Source of the DNA: JBKCUI01 sp052161625
GTDB lineage: Bacteria > Planctomycetota > Planctomycetia > Pirellulales > Pirellulaceae
Length of the DNA stretch: 64,000 bases
NCBI GenBank assembly: GCA_052161625.1
Contig: CP197412.1
Strand: one strand, 5' to 3'
The notes under the pieces were generated by a model. The model ran no database searches and was not told where the DNA came from. It saw nothing but the letters and a program-made list of their open reading frames with translations. Shown here one piece after another: positions 33,830-42,023 of this stretch (within the stretch, counting starts at the first letter, position 1; every line of letters begins with the position of its first letter). The translations under genes were made by a program, and so were the position numbers.

Positions 33830-33929
33830 GGGAAGAAGGCGTTAGGCGTTAGACTTTAGGCATTAGGAAGACAGAGCAGGGCTCGATTGTACCCGAACGA
33901 TCATTAGCCGTGGGGAGAATTTGTCGGGG

Positions 33930-34250
33930 GGTAGATTTCGTTATCCGAATCGGCGATCGTTCCCGTGGGGCTATGGGCTGCCGTTCGGTAATCCTTGGTC
34001 GTCATTCTCCCGGCAAGGTCCAACGTGTAGGTGACCGTATCGGTCAGGGAGGCTAATTGTCCCAAGGCTGTGTAGATGAACGACGTGACTGCGCTAATCC
34101 GATCGGTGGTCGACTTCCTACGCCCTCGCGCATCGAAGGTGATGTAAGTGTGCTTGTTCTTGGCATCGGTTTGCTTGATCGCGTTTCCAGCTTTGTCGTA
34201 TTACGTCTTGGTAACCGCGCTATTGGTATCGGTTCGTTGGGTATCCTGAT
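33930..34250 (-). pseudogene. Remnant of RHS/YD-repeat coding sequence with in-frame stop
   Basis: Translated on the minus strand this reads through YD repeats (YDKAGNAIKQTD, TYITFDARGRRKSTTD, FIYTALGQLASLTDTVTY), preceded by TDTNSAVTKT and an in-frame TAA (near 34200) just before YDKAG. A stop and a repeat-like tract (GGCGTTAGGCGTTAGACTTT, near 33838) separate it from the module 2 ORF. It is best read as upstream coding sequence of the same RHS gene, broken by stop, deletion and repeat insertion. Confidence 0.7.
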
Positions 34251-34375
34251 AAGGAACTTTCTCGGAGAAGTCGATTTTGCAACTGATTTAAAAACGTGGG
34301 CTTACGGAGTTCGAGACCGGATCGATCAGTCGTTCTAAGAGTACCGCGTTACGAAAGATCTGCTTCACAGAATTG

Positions 34376-34484
34376 CTCAACTTGCGATCTCAAATCTGAT
34401 CTCAACCGCTCTCGATCCCACGGCTTTTACTTCGGAAAATCACCTTTATCCATGCAATCTCGTTTTTGCACCGGGCGATCGAGG
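34376..34484 (-). pseudogene. 3' remnant of a gene related to the module 1 candidate immunity gene
   Basis: DNA from ~34376 to ~34484 resembles 29757-29870: GCGATCTCAA, then CGCTCTCG, AATCACCTTTATC and GTTTTTGCAC-like blocks in the same order. One frame still encodes MDKGDFPK followed by a stop, against IDKGDFPSESGK in the intact gene. No start or upstream coding part remains, so this is a fossil of a third cassette. Confidence 0.6.
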
Positions 34485-35843
34485 TTACTTGGCAGCAGGG
34501 ACGGTTATGCGTTTCACGCTTGGAACCATCTCCGCCGAGGATTTGAAGTGAATCACTTTTGCTTTGGGGACGCGATTTGTCATTACAGGGACTGGCTCGC
34601 TAAAAGAGATCGGTACCACATTTCCTGAAGATGCCGGACTTGCCGGAGTGAGGATAATGGGAAGCGATTCTTCCAACTCTTCAGCAGGAACGCTTTTTAG
34701 TTTGGTCGGTTCCTTCTCGAGTGCTGGCATCAATGCTGGGTTGGTATTGCCTGGCCCGACGGTCAATCGGATACCGTTCATGTGACTCCGATTTCCTTGC
34801 CAAGTCACGTCGTCCTCGAAGGGGTCGACGAGTACATCGGGCAGATCTCCACCTGTTGAGGAAGGCAAGCCCGTTGAGGAAGGCAAGCCAGTGGGGGCCA
34901 AGCTTGCGGGTGGCAAGCCAGAGGAGGGCAAGCCAGCGGGTGGCAGGTTCGCGGACGGAATATCGCGAAGGCTCGGTGCGTCGATCGTGGCCTTCGGAAA
35001 ACGAGGCTGGAAGGGCTCGGGCGGCTTCTCTAATCGCGACGAACTGGAATTCGGAGGACTCGGTGCAGGTTTCTCAAGGATAGGCTTCGGTGCATCTATT
35101 GGTTCGTTCGATGCAGGGGGCATTGGCACGGCTCGTGCAGATGGCTTTGATAGAGGCTCTGACAGAGGCTCTTCGGGCGTGGGGGTGGGGTCGGTTTTTC
35201 GGACGGGAAGTTGTGCGGGGAGTTGTGCGGGGAGTTGCGACTGCGCTGTGGTGCGGCTGGAGGATTTATCGCTGATCTTTCCGATCGCTTGCTTCTCTAT
35301 CGGAACACTTGGATGCATCGGCGTGCTGGGGGCAAGCTGGCGAACTGGCGGAGGGTACGCGTGTGCACTTGCAAACGGCTGCGCAGGAAGGGAATGTGCA
35401 TAAACCATCGGCAATTGTGCCGCGCAAGATGGGCAGTCGCAGCCTGCACGAAGCATCGATTCGCAACCACAGGAGGGGGCCGTCTCGACACCACAGCTAG
35501 CTTCCACACCACAGCTAGCCTCGACACCGCAGTGGGGTTGGCTGTGATATACCGTTAAGCCTCGTGACCGTTGATAACGGGACTCGGCTTCAATGTTGTC
35601 GCCGATATGGTCGAAGTGCTTGAGAATCTTCTCAGCGAAGGAAAGCGACTTCGGTTTTTTGCGATGGGTGTGTCCACATCCTCCATCGCAAACAGGGCTC
35701 GTCTCGCAACCGCAAGTTGGTTCATGGGCAACGGCATTCGAATCGACGGGACTGGCAAACCACATGGTGCATGCGACGGTCAAGGACCGGACCATTCGCG
35801 TCCATTCACGTCGGCGTTCTTGTTGCAACTTGGCTGATTTCAT
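34485..35843 (-). CDS. Exported Cys- and Pro-rich repetitive protein
   Basis: Function unknown. ATG 35843 is used rather than TTG at 35939; a second ATG at 35795 (MVRSLTVACTMWF) would leave a tighter signal peptide ending NAVA|HEP. The N-terminal mature part is Cys-rich (CGCETSPVCDGGCGH), followed by three tandem CGVEAS/T repeats and SCGCES. The centre is Pro/Ser-rich with short tandem repeats (QLPAQLPAQLP, EPLSEPLS, GLPSSTGLPSSTG), and the C-terminal part (~350-450) is better conserved-looking. The Cys clusters could be disulfide-bonded or metal-binding outside the cytoplasm. It probably has no enzymatic domain. Confidence 0.65.
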   Translation of the reverse strand: MKSAKLQQERRREWTRMVRSLTVACTMWFASPVDSNAVAHEPTCGCETSPVCDGGCGHTHRKKPKSLSFAEKILKHFDHIGDNIEAESRYQRSRGLTVYHSQPHCGVEASCGVEASCGVETAPSCGCESMLRAGCDCPSCAAQLPMVYAHSLPAQPFASAHAYPPPVRQLAPSTPMHPSVPIEKQAIGKISDKSSSRTTAQSQLPAQLPAQLPVRKTDPTPTPEEPLSEPLSKPSARAVPMPPASNEPIDAPKPILEKPAPSPPNSSSSRLEKPPEPFQPRFPKATIDAPSLRDIPSANLPPAGLPSSGLPPASLAPTGLPSSTGLPSSTGGDLPDVLVDPFEDDVTWQGNRSHMNGIRLTVGPGNTNPALMPALEKEPTKLKSVPAEELEESLPIILTPASPASSGNVVPISFSEPVPVMTNRVPKAKVIHFKSSAEMVPSVKRITVPAAK

Positions 35844-36166
35844 AATGATCCCGTACCGCTCGAGGCTGGTGTTCCCGCATGCAGCACTCCTGGGGCTGCA
35901 CGTTGACGACGGGGTAGTCGATGATGCTACCCGGAACAAGTTATCGAGACGTTACCGCCGGAATCCTCAGTGCTTTCGGTAAATCAAGCAAACTCGACGC
36001 AGTTTGCCTAGGTTCGCAGGAAGGAAGAGGTTTCGCGCCAAGGCGCCAAGTCCGCCAAGAAGAAAGGCAGTCCCTGTCGCATCGACAGTGGGCCGAGCAA
36101 AGCGAGTCAGGTCGAACCCGGATTTTGGGCTTCGCTGTGTGGCTAGATCTTTCGTCGCGAGAGCTG
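35844..36166. repeat. Intergenic region with a half copy of the GCGCC-palindrome repeat
   Basis: At ~36033-36066 the stretch CGCGCCAAGGCGCCAAGTCC with GCCAAGAAG matches the right arm of the dispersed repeat. The left arm is absent. The rest of the gap shows no gene, hairpin terminator or clear promoter. Confidence 0.6.
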
Positions 36167-37450
36167 CTAGACGCGCCAGTAGGCGGATTCGGGATGGGCT
36201 CGGTAGGCAACGGAAAGCTCGGGAGTTTCAATCGTTTTCCCTTTTTGATAAAGGGATTCGACGCCGGCGATCACCATGCCGGAGGTGAGCAGCGTTCGTT
36301 CAACAGGATAAGGTGTCTTTCCATCGACAATCAAGTTTTCGATATGGTTGGCCAATGGATTGAAAAAGTCTGCCGTGGTCGAGCCATGGGTCGGCATCGG
36401 CAGGTACATTTGGCAGGAAATGATTTCACCGTTATCAGATCGCATACCAGCGTAATTGAAGTCCCGGATTGGAGCTAATAGGAGCGTGGTTCGGAACCCG
36501 TCCCTATGCTCGACGATATAGCCGATCGATTTGGCTAGCGTCTTGACCGCCCAGTCCCAGTCGACCGGAGCGGTTGGGTAGCCTGTCTCTACCGGGAGAT
36601 TGTGGCTTCGAGTCAACGCGGAAACAATCAGTTTGCGAGTGTCCTCATAAGCTGCCCCTGACAAGACCTGCCAAAGCGATTCGTCTCGCAACGCCTGCAC
36701 CGAGCGCACACCGACCTCGCCACCTTTTCGCCTCTCGGACATGCATTGGGCCGTCTCCAATCCATGGATATCGTAGCTGTCGACACCGCCATAGCAGACA
36801 CAGACGCTTTCCCGAAGCGGCGTATCGAGCGGCATGTCGATCGAAGGCATTCGCCACGTCACTGGAAGGGAGGAGCCCGATAAAAAGGGAAAGCCTAATC
36901 GCTTGGAGTCATCGACGATCTCGCGGCATTCGCTCCACACCGTCGATAGATGTTTGTCATTAAAAACCGGAACGCTCATTCCAGAATCCTCAAAGACCTT
37001 CACGACCCGTTTGAACCATTCGTATCGCGGGTATCGTTTTTGCCCCTTCTCGTTATCAGGATACTTGCCATGCTCGGCGATGATCACCACGCCATCGACG
37101 GCGAGCTTGGACGTCCCCAAGGTCAGCGCCTCCTCGATCGTCGGGTAATCTTTCAATCCGTACTTGGCGATCCGTTCAGGTGCTAAATCCCCCTCGGGAT
37201 GTTGGTCGATGTAAACCGAGGCGATATCAAATCGCGGTTTCTGCCATTTCCCGCCCCAGGTGTATCCCATCGCGTGGCGATCGAGGAAATGCTGGGCATG
37301 CGAATGAGTGCGCACCTCGGTCCCGAGAAACGCAATGCGTTTTCGCGGCTTACCGTCTTCCGCTGTTAGCAGGGATTGCAAACCAATCGTTGCACCCGAG
37401 AACGCGGCTGCAGTTGCAATAAACTCACGACGATTCCAAATTGGATTCAT
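36167..37450 (-). CDS. Tat-exported conserved protein, third gene of the creatininase/MFS operon
   Basis: The signal is Tat-like: NRREFIATAAAFSGATIG (residues 6-23). The 427-residue body starts with RKRIAFLGTEVRTHSHAQHF, a Rossmann-like strand/turn, and resembles planctomycete exported Gfo/Idh-related proteins, but the GxGxxG dinucleotide motif and the EKP motif of that family are not present, so it is not called a dehydrogenase. Segments HGKYPDNEKGQKRYPRYEWF and PVFNDKHLS are recognisable conserved-looking blocks. It overlaps the MFS gene by 26 bases and so belongs to that operon. The function is unknown. Confidence 0.7.
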   Translation of the reverse strand: MNPIWNRREFIATAAAFSGATIGLQSLLTAEDGKPRKRIAFLGTEVRTHSHAQHFLDRHAMGYTWGGKWQKPRFDIASVYIDQHPEGDLAPERIAKYGLKDYPTIEEALTLGTSKLAVDGVVIIAEHGKYPDNEKGQKRYPRYEWFKRVVKVFEDSGMSVPVFNDKHLSTVWSECREIVDDSKRLGFPFLSGSSLPVTWRMPSIDMPLDTPLRESVCVCYGGVDSYDIHGLETAQCMSERRKGGEVGVRSVQALRDESLWQVLSGAAYEDTRKLIVSALTRSHNLPVETGYPTAPVDWDWAVKTLAKSIGYIVEHRDGFRTTLLLAPIRDFNYAGMRSDNGEIISCQMYLPMPTHGSTTADFFNPLANHIENLIVDGKTPYPVERTLLTSGMVIAGVESLYQKGKTIETPELSVAYRAHPESAYWRV

Positions 37451-38687
37451 GATGGTCTCCCGGCCAAAAGAAAACTAAACTCAAAGTTGCAAAGAGTGGT
37501 AAGAGTCCGACGACGATCAATCCAGTGCTAAAGCTTTGGGTTGCATCGGCTGAACTGCCAAAAGCCATTTGCGCAACACCCGAGAAAGCCCACGCGAGAA
37601 TGCCGGTAATGCCGGTCACTTTTCCTTGATGGCTCCTCGAAATGTCTTGCGAGAACGCGTAATACATCGGGAAGAGGCCCAAGGCTCCCGCGCCCGCAAC
37701 CAGCAATACCGCTAGGAGCAGCGGTCCTTTTGGGATCCAAGGAACACAGGCAACGAGGGCGCATGCGAGGGAGCAAACCGCCACGGTCGCGGTGCGTGAG
37801 GCCTTGATACTCCATCCTCGACTAGCCAATGCAAATGCCATCGCTCCCGCTCCGATGCACCCAATATCGGTCACCAGGTACCAGGCAGAAGTGAAAACGA
37901 GCGTTTCGGTCTCGCTGTAACCAATCTGCTGTTGCAGTACCTTGGGAAGCCAAGCCCGGAGGATTTGCCAAGTCGTATTGATAGCAAGTAGGACGAGCAA
38001 GAGTACGAACAGCTTCCAACAGAAGACGTCGCGCCACCAAGCGCGAGGCTTGCCAATAGAAGTCTGTTCGCTCCGAGATGATCGCAAATCCGTATCTCGA
38101 ACGAGTGCAAACCAAGCCGCAATCCAAACTATCCCGGCAGCCCCAATCACTTGAAAGCCGATACGCCAACTACCGGGCGTCGGAGTCAACAGCCAAAGCA
38201 TGAGCAATGGCGTTGCGAAGGCTCCGATCGAAGTACCGCTTTGTAGCACGCTGTTTCCCAGCCCTCGTCCTCGAGATGTGAGAAGGGCTTGTGTCGTCTT
38301 CAGCCCGCATGGCCAATGCGCCGCCTCGAAAAATCCAAGCAGTCCACGGCAGATCAATAGATCGTCGTAGCCTCGAACATAGCCGGTCAAGAATCCCACC
38401 GCGGACCAAAGCAAAATGGCCATCGGATACATGAACCGAATGGGCAAACTATCGACAAGGAAACCGAAGACAAGGGAGCCCAGGGCGAACCCCCATCCAA
38501 AGCTGGCTTCGACACCGCCGTATTGCTTTTCGGTCAAGCCGAGTTCCGTCGTAATGCGAGTTGCAACGGATGCAAGGGTTTGTCGATCCATGTAGTTGAT
38601 CGCCGATGCGAACAACAAAAACAAACAGATCACGACAACTTGTTTGGAAAGCTTCCCCGCAGGTGCATCGCCATCCTTTGAACTCAT
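37425..38687 (-). CDS. Major facilitator superfamily transporter (hexuronate/sugar-acid type)
   Basis: Twelve hydrophobic segments are visible. The start of TM1 (INYMDRQTLASV) and TM2-3 loop (GFALGSLVFGFLVDSLPIRFMYP) match the anion:cation symporter/ExuT-like group, as does WPCGLKTTQALL. ATG 38687 is chosen because it overlaps the creatininase-like stop as ATGA; longer in-frame starts exist at 38696 and 38711 (TTG). The gene end overlaps the downstream Tat-exported gene by 26 bases. A sugar acid or other small organic anion is a plausible substrate by subgroup; the adjacent amidohydrolase gives no firm clue. Confidence 0.87.
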   Translation of the reverse strand: MSSKDGDAPAGKLSKQVVVICLFLLFASAINYMDRQTLASVATRITTELGLTEKQYGGVEASFGWGFALGSLVFGFLVDSLPIRFMYPMAILLWSAVGFLTGYVRGYDDLLICRGLLGFFEAAHWPCGLKTTQALLTSRGRGLGNSVLQSGTSIGAFATPLLMLWLLTPTPGSWRIGFQVIGAAGIVWIAAWFALVRDTDLRSSRSEQTSIGKPRAWWRDVFCWKLFVLLLVLLAINTTWQILRAWLPKVLQQQIGYSETETLVFTSAWYLVTDIGCIGAGAMAFALASRGWSIKASRTATVAVCSLACALVACVPWIPKGPLLLAVLLVAGAGALGLFPMYYAFSQDISRSHQGKVTGITGILAWAFSGVAQMAFGSSADATQSFSTGLIVVGLLPLFATLSLVFFWPGDHHESNLESS

Positions 38688-39442
38688 CCATCCCATGATT
38701 GACCATCCCAATCGATCACGCGTTCAAGCCATTGCACGACATCGCGGCTGAAGCATTGCAGCAAGTGCTCTCCTTTTTCACGTGTCGCCAAGTGGGGCCA
38801 GCCAATGTGCCCCGGTTTGCTTCGATCGGGGGTAGTCCAAGCGCGATAGCCAGGGCGAAATGCATTGCCTGGATCCACCGGTGCAGCCGATTGGTAATCA
38901 CCTACCAAGTCGGGATGCAGCGCGAGAATCATCGACGTTTCCCATTCGCAGGCGTGTCCCATGTCGCGCTGGTGAATGTATGGAAAGTCTACCCAAGGTT
39001 CCGAACCGAGGGACCAATAGGTCGTCATCAGCAACAAAAGGTCGCTGCGAGTTCGCAATTCCTGTCGTATCTCAAATAAAGCCTGTTTTGCTGGAACATC
39101 GTTTCCACCGTGACCATTGATAATGACGATCCGACGGAATCCCGCCATGACCACGTTGTTTACCAACGATCGAAGCATGTCGAGATAATTGCGTGGATCG
39201 GCCGAAAGGGTTCCGCCAAAATCCAAATGGTGGTGGGAGTTACCAAGCCATTGCACCGGTGCAATGAGAACTTTTTCCGAAAGCGACTGTTCGATGCGTT
39301 GGACGATCGCAGTCAGTAGCATCGTGTCGGTACCGACGGGCAAGTGATGTCCGTGTTGTTCGATTGCTGCGACCGGCAAAATGATCGGTGTGTCGCGAGA
39401 AACCTTCTTAAGCGAAGGCCAAGACTGATTCGCAAAAAGCAT
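38684..39442 (-). CDS. Creatininase-family amidohydrolase
   Basis: The metal-binding motifs of the creatininase/formamide-hydrolase family are present: AAIEQHGHHLPVGTD (Glu, His, Asp ligands, residues ~25-39), NSHHHLDFGGTLS, INGHGGND (~110) and a later HACEWETS with a Glu ligand. Length (252 residues) is typical. Family members hydrolyse cyclic or linear amides (creatinine, the formamide intermediate of flavin biosynthesis and others); in planctomycetes most are uncharacterised. It heads a three-gene operon with an MFS transporter and a Tat-exported protein, consistent with uptake and use of a small amide. Confidence 0.88.
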   Translation of the reverse strand: MLFANQSWPSLKKVSRDTPIILPVAAIEQHGHHLPVGTDTMLLTAIVQRIEQSLSEKVLIAPVQWLGNSHHHLDFGGTLSADPRNYLDMLRSLVNNVVMAGFRRIVIINGHGGNDVPAKQALFEIRQELRTRSDLLLLMTTYWSLGSEPWVDFPYIHQRDMGHACEWETSMILALHPDLVGDYQSAAPVDPGNAFRPGYRAWTTPDRSKPGHIGWPHLATREKGEHLLQCFSRDVVQWLERVIDWDGQSWDG

Positions 39443-39567
39443 ACAGGCAGGTGGGAATGGGGAGGGTGGGGCAATCGCGCCCCATTCTACTCGATTCCCA
39501 ACCGGGACAGGGTGAGATGGGCAAAAAAGTGAGTTTGCCTAATACGACAGGGGCTGCTGAAGTGTCG

Positions 39568-41571
39568 TTATTTGCGGAGCGAGGCATCAGGAACCCACGG
39601 TTGGCTCGCTATCTGACTGCGGTAGATAGGAAGGTAACGATAGTAGACTTCCAAGCTCAGGCAACCCAAAGCCGTGGTGTAAACTCGCCCCCCATATGCG
39701 CCCCACACGCAGCTAGGATTCCAAGAACCTTTCGCAGGTCCCTCCGCAATTTGAGTGGTGCACAAACGGAATTTGAGTGCATCGTTCCAGCTTTTCCAAG
39801 CGGATTCGAAGATGGCGGCATCCATTGAGTTTCCCGATGTCGACCGCAATTGATACATGGCGAGGGTAGCGTAGTACCAGTAGTAGAAATTGTCTTGCCC
39901 GCGGCCAGGTGGATTGGACAGAAGCATTCGCTGAGCTTCGTGGGCTGCTCCGGGCCGTATGGGATACCCCAGTAATAAGCGCGACGCCGTCGCTTCGGCC
40001 GTCATGGACGGGGTCGCTTGCTCGGCATTGTTGAAATTCCCAACGCGAGGTCGGTATGTTGCCAGACCACCATCTTGTCCCGCCGACACCGAATCGAGGA
40101 AGCGAAGCATTTTCGATCGCGAGTCGGCACCGATGTCAAACGCGTTGGCTTGCGAGGCGCTATGTAGCAACATGGCCTGCCAACCGAACTGACTTGTGTC
40201 TCCCGGATCGTCCGTAGGATACTCGTAACGCCATCCACCCGATCGAGGATTCATGGCTCGAATCGAGTACTGGCATGCTAGTCGAGTGGCAGGCAGAAGT
40301 TGGGGGTCCTGAGTAATCGCATAGGCCTCGGCGACGGCGAGCGACGCCATGCCATGGCTGTACATGCGAGCGAATCGAACCGCGTCCTCGCGACCTACTT
40401 GGTCCCTCCCTGACATATCGCCCGAGGGGAGTTGTTGACCGAGGAGGTATCGAAGCCCTGCATGAACGGTGGGCGCATAAGGGCCATCGAGATGGTGATG
40501 CCCTGCCCCCAAGAATGCGAGAATCGCAAGGCCCGTCATGGCGGTGTTGGCGCGAACACCGGCGTTCTGTCGGATCTCTCCATCCGGTCCTGCACGACCG
40601 ATCATGATGGGGTTGCCCCCTCCATGCTCCGCGGCATTCCATCCCCCATCGGGGCCTTGGGCGCGCGACAACCAATCCAATGCGTTCTGAACAGCCGCTT
40701 CGGTGTTTTCATCCCCCCCACCCGCGCGCACGATATCCATGCGATTGGGAGCGAATCGATTTTGATAGGAAGACTGACTCGCCGACGAGGGGGGCGAAGA
40801 GGTGGACTGCATTCGTGGGGCGACTGCAAGTCCCGCGGACGGAACCGATGGAATCGTTTGGGAGCCCCGATCTGGCAGTCGGGTAGTAGGGAGTATTTCC
40901 TCCGCCTTGGTTGATTCACCCACCGCAGGGGCAGCTGCTTGTTCGGATAAGAACTCTGCCAGCGCAGCGGTGTCTGGCTCAAGCGTTGGAAGGGCGGCCG
41001 CGAGGCTTGGATTATCGGTAGGGGAGGCGGCCAACGGTTCGGGGGCGGGGAGTTCGGGAAGCGGCAGGTCTGCTACCGCGTTGGGTGAAGTTTCCGCCTC
41101 GACGGATGTCAGAGGAGCCTCCCAAGGTCGAATCTCAGGCTCGTGGTCCGCAGAATCGCTTGGACTTTGGGATGGTGATTGTTCGGAAGGCGATGCGGGT
41201 ACCTCGGGGGGTTGAAGTTCTGGAGATGGTGACGCTGGAGAAGGTGAGGCGGGAGTAGGAGTCGTGTTCGCTTCCAAGGTCATTTGGACGACGCCGGGGC
41301 GATACGTACCACCGCCGTAACCACCCCCTGCCCCTGGGCTGATGACTCGAGTACCGTAGGCATACATCAACAGCCAAACGTGGGCAAGAAATGCCAACGC
41401 AATGCACTTCGTCAGCGATTTGGTCTGTCCCCATCGGGTCCAAGAGGCAACAAGGAGAGTTAGGGCCACCAACGCGAAGAGGCATCCTAATACGATAGCC
41501 CACCAGCGGCTCGTCGAAATGTCTCCGATCGCTGCGAGCTGGAGTGCTGCCGTTGGATGGATGGGGGTCAT
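39568..41571 (-). CDS. Membrane-anchored protein with prenyltransferase/squalene-cyclase-type alpha-toroid repeats
   Basis: The N terminus has two TM helices (~25-50 and ~58-78), then a ~190-residue Pro/Ser/Glu-rich linker and, from ~275 on, a C-terminal region of helical repeats with QW-like features: ALDWLSRAQGPDGGWNA, HAGLRYLLGQQLPSGDM, ACQYSIRAMNPRSGGWRY and FLDSVSAGQDGGLATY. These resemble the terpene-cyclase/prenyltransferase alpha-toroid repeat. The DxDD motif of a hopene cyclase is not seen, so cyclase activity is not assumed. It is the last gene of a TPR, ExbB, ExbD operon, with 3 bases between the exbD stop and its start codon, so a role tied to the ExbB/ExbD complex is likely. Confidence 0.8.
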   Translation of the reverse strand: MTPIHPTAALQLAAIGDISTSRWWAIVLGCLFALVALTLLVASWTRWGQTKSLTKCIALAFLAHVWLLMYAYGTRVISPGAGGGYGGGTYRPGVVQMTLEANTTPTPASPSPASPSPELQPPEVPASPSEQSPSQSPSDSADHEPEIRPWEAPLTSVEAETSPNAVADLPLPELPAPEPLAASPTDNPSLAAALPTLEPDTAALAEFLSEQAAAPAVGESTKAEEILPTTRLPDRGSQTIPSVPSAGLAVAPRMQSTSSPPSSASQSSYQNRFAPNRMDIVRAGGGDENTEAAVQNALDWLSRAQGPDGGWNAAEHGGGNPIMIGRAGPDGEIRQNAGVRANTAMTGLAILAFLGAGHHHLDGPYAPTVHAGLRYLLGQQLPSGDMSGRDQVGREDAVRFARMYSHGMASLAVAEAYAITQDPQLLPATRLACQYSIRAMNPRSGGWRYEYPTDDPGDTSQFGWQAMLLHSASQANAFDIGADSRSKMLRFLDSVSAGQDGGLATYRPRVGNFNNAEQATPSMTAEATASRLLLGYPIRPGAAHEAQRMLLSNPPGRGQDNFYYWYYATLAMYQLRSTSGNSMDAAIFESAWKSWNDALKFRLCTTQIAEGPAKGSWNPSCVWGAYGGRVYTTALGCLSLEVYYRYLPIYRSQIASQPWVPDASLRK

Positions 41572-41574
41572 GAT

Positions 41575-42009
41575 TTACCGCTGCATCGATGCGCTAGGCA
41601 TTTGGCTGCTGGCATAACGCAGGTTCAAGTTCTTATTTCCTGTTTTCTGAATTGTTGCCAGTACTTCGCAGACCATTTGATGGGAGCAATGACCGTCTGC
41701 CTCAAATTCCACTTTTAAATCGGGGTAATTTCGAGTCGCTTCCAGCAACGCGTATTCCAGTTGCGAGAGGGAGAGGGGCGTGCCGTCGAAACGGATTCCA
41801 CCATCGCTTTGGAGCGCGACGACTTTTCCTTGTGGGGCCGTCATCATAGCGCCGCCATTGGCCACTTTGGGCAAGTGGATTTCGATCGACCCTTCGTTTT
41901 CTGAAAATCGCGTCCCCACCATGAAGAAGATCAATAGCAAAAAAAGGACGTCGATCATGCTTGTGAGATTGATGGACGGAAGCTCTTCCTGACTTAATTT
42001 AAGCGGCAT
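41575..42009 (-). CDS. exbD: ExbD/TolR-family biopolymer transport protein
   Basis: A short N-terminal cytoplasmic stretch is followed by one TM helix (INLTSMIDVLFLLLIFFMVGT, split here: TSMIDVLFLLLIFFM). It includes the family's functional Asp in SMIDV, which carries protons with ExbB/TolQ. The remainder is a periplasmic beta-alpha domain ending LNLRYASSQ. Start ATG 42009 is preferred over TTG 42027 because GAAGGA lies 6 bases upstream. Length (144 residues) is ordinary. Order with exbB upstream and a cyclase-repeat protein downstream defines the operon. Confidence 0.9.
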   Translation of the reverse strand: MPLKLSQEELPSINLTSMIDVLFLLLIFFMVGTRFSENEGSIEIHLPKVANGGAMMTAPQGKVVALQSDGGIRFDGTPLSLSQLEYALLEATRNYPDLKVEFEADGHCSHQMVCEVLATIQKTGNKNLNLRYASSQMPSASMQR

Positions 42010-42023
42010 AGCAATTCCTTCTA

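Noticed and set aside
36167..37450. Calling this gene a Gfo/Idh/MocA dehydrogenase
   Set aside because: The opening is similar, but GxGxxG and EKP motifs are missing, so only a conserved exported protein is claimed.
39568..41571. Calling this gene a squalene-hopene cyclase
   Set aside because: Repeats resemble the cyclase toroid, but the DxDD acid motif is not seen and the N-terminal half is TM helices plus a linker.
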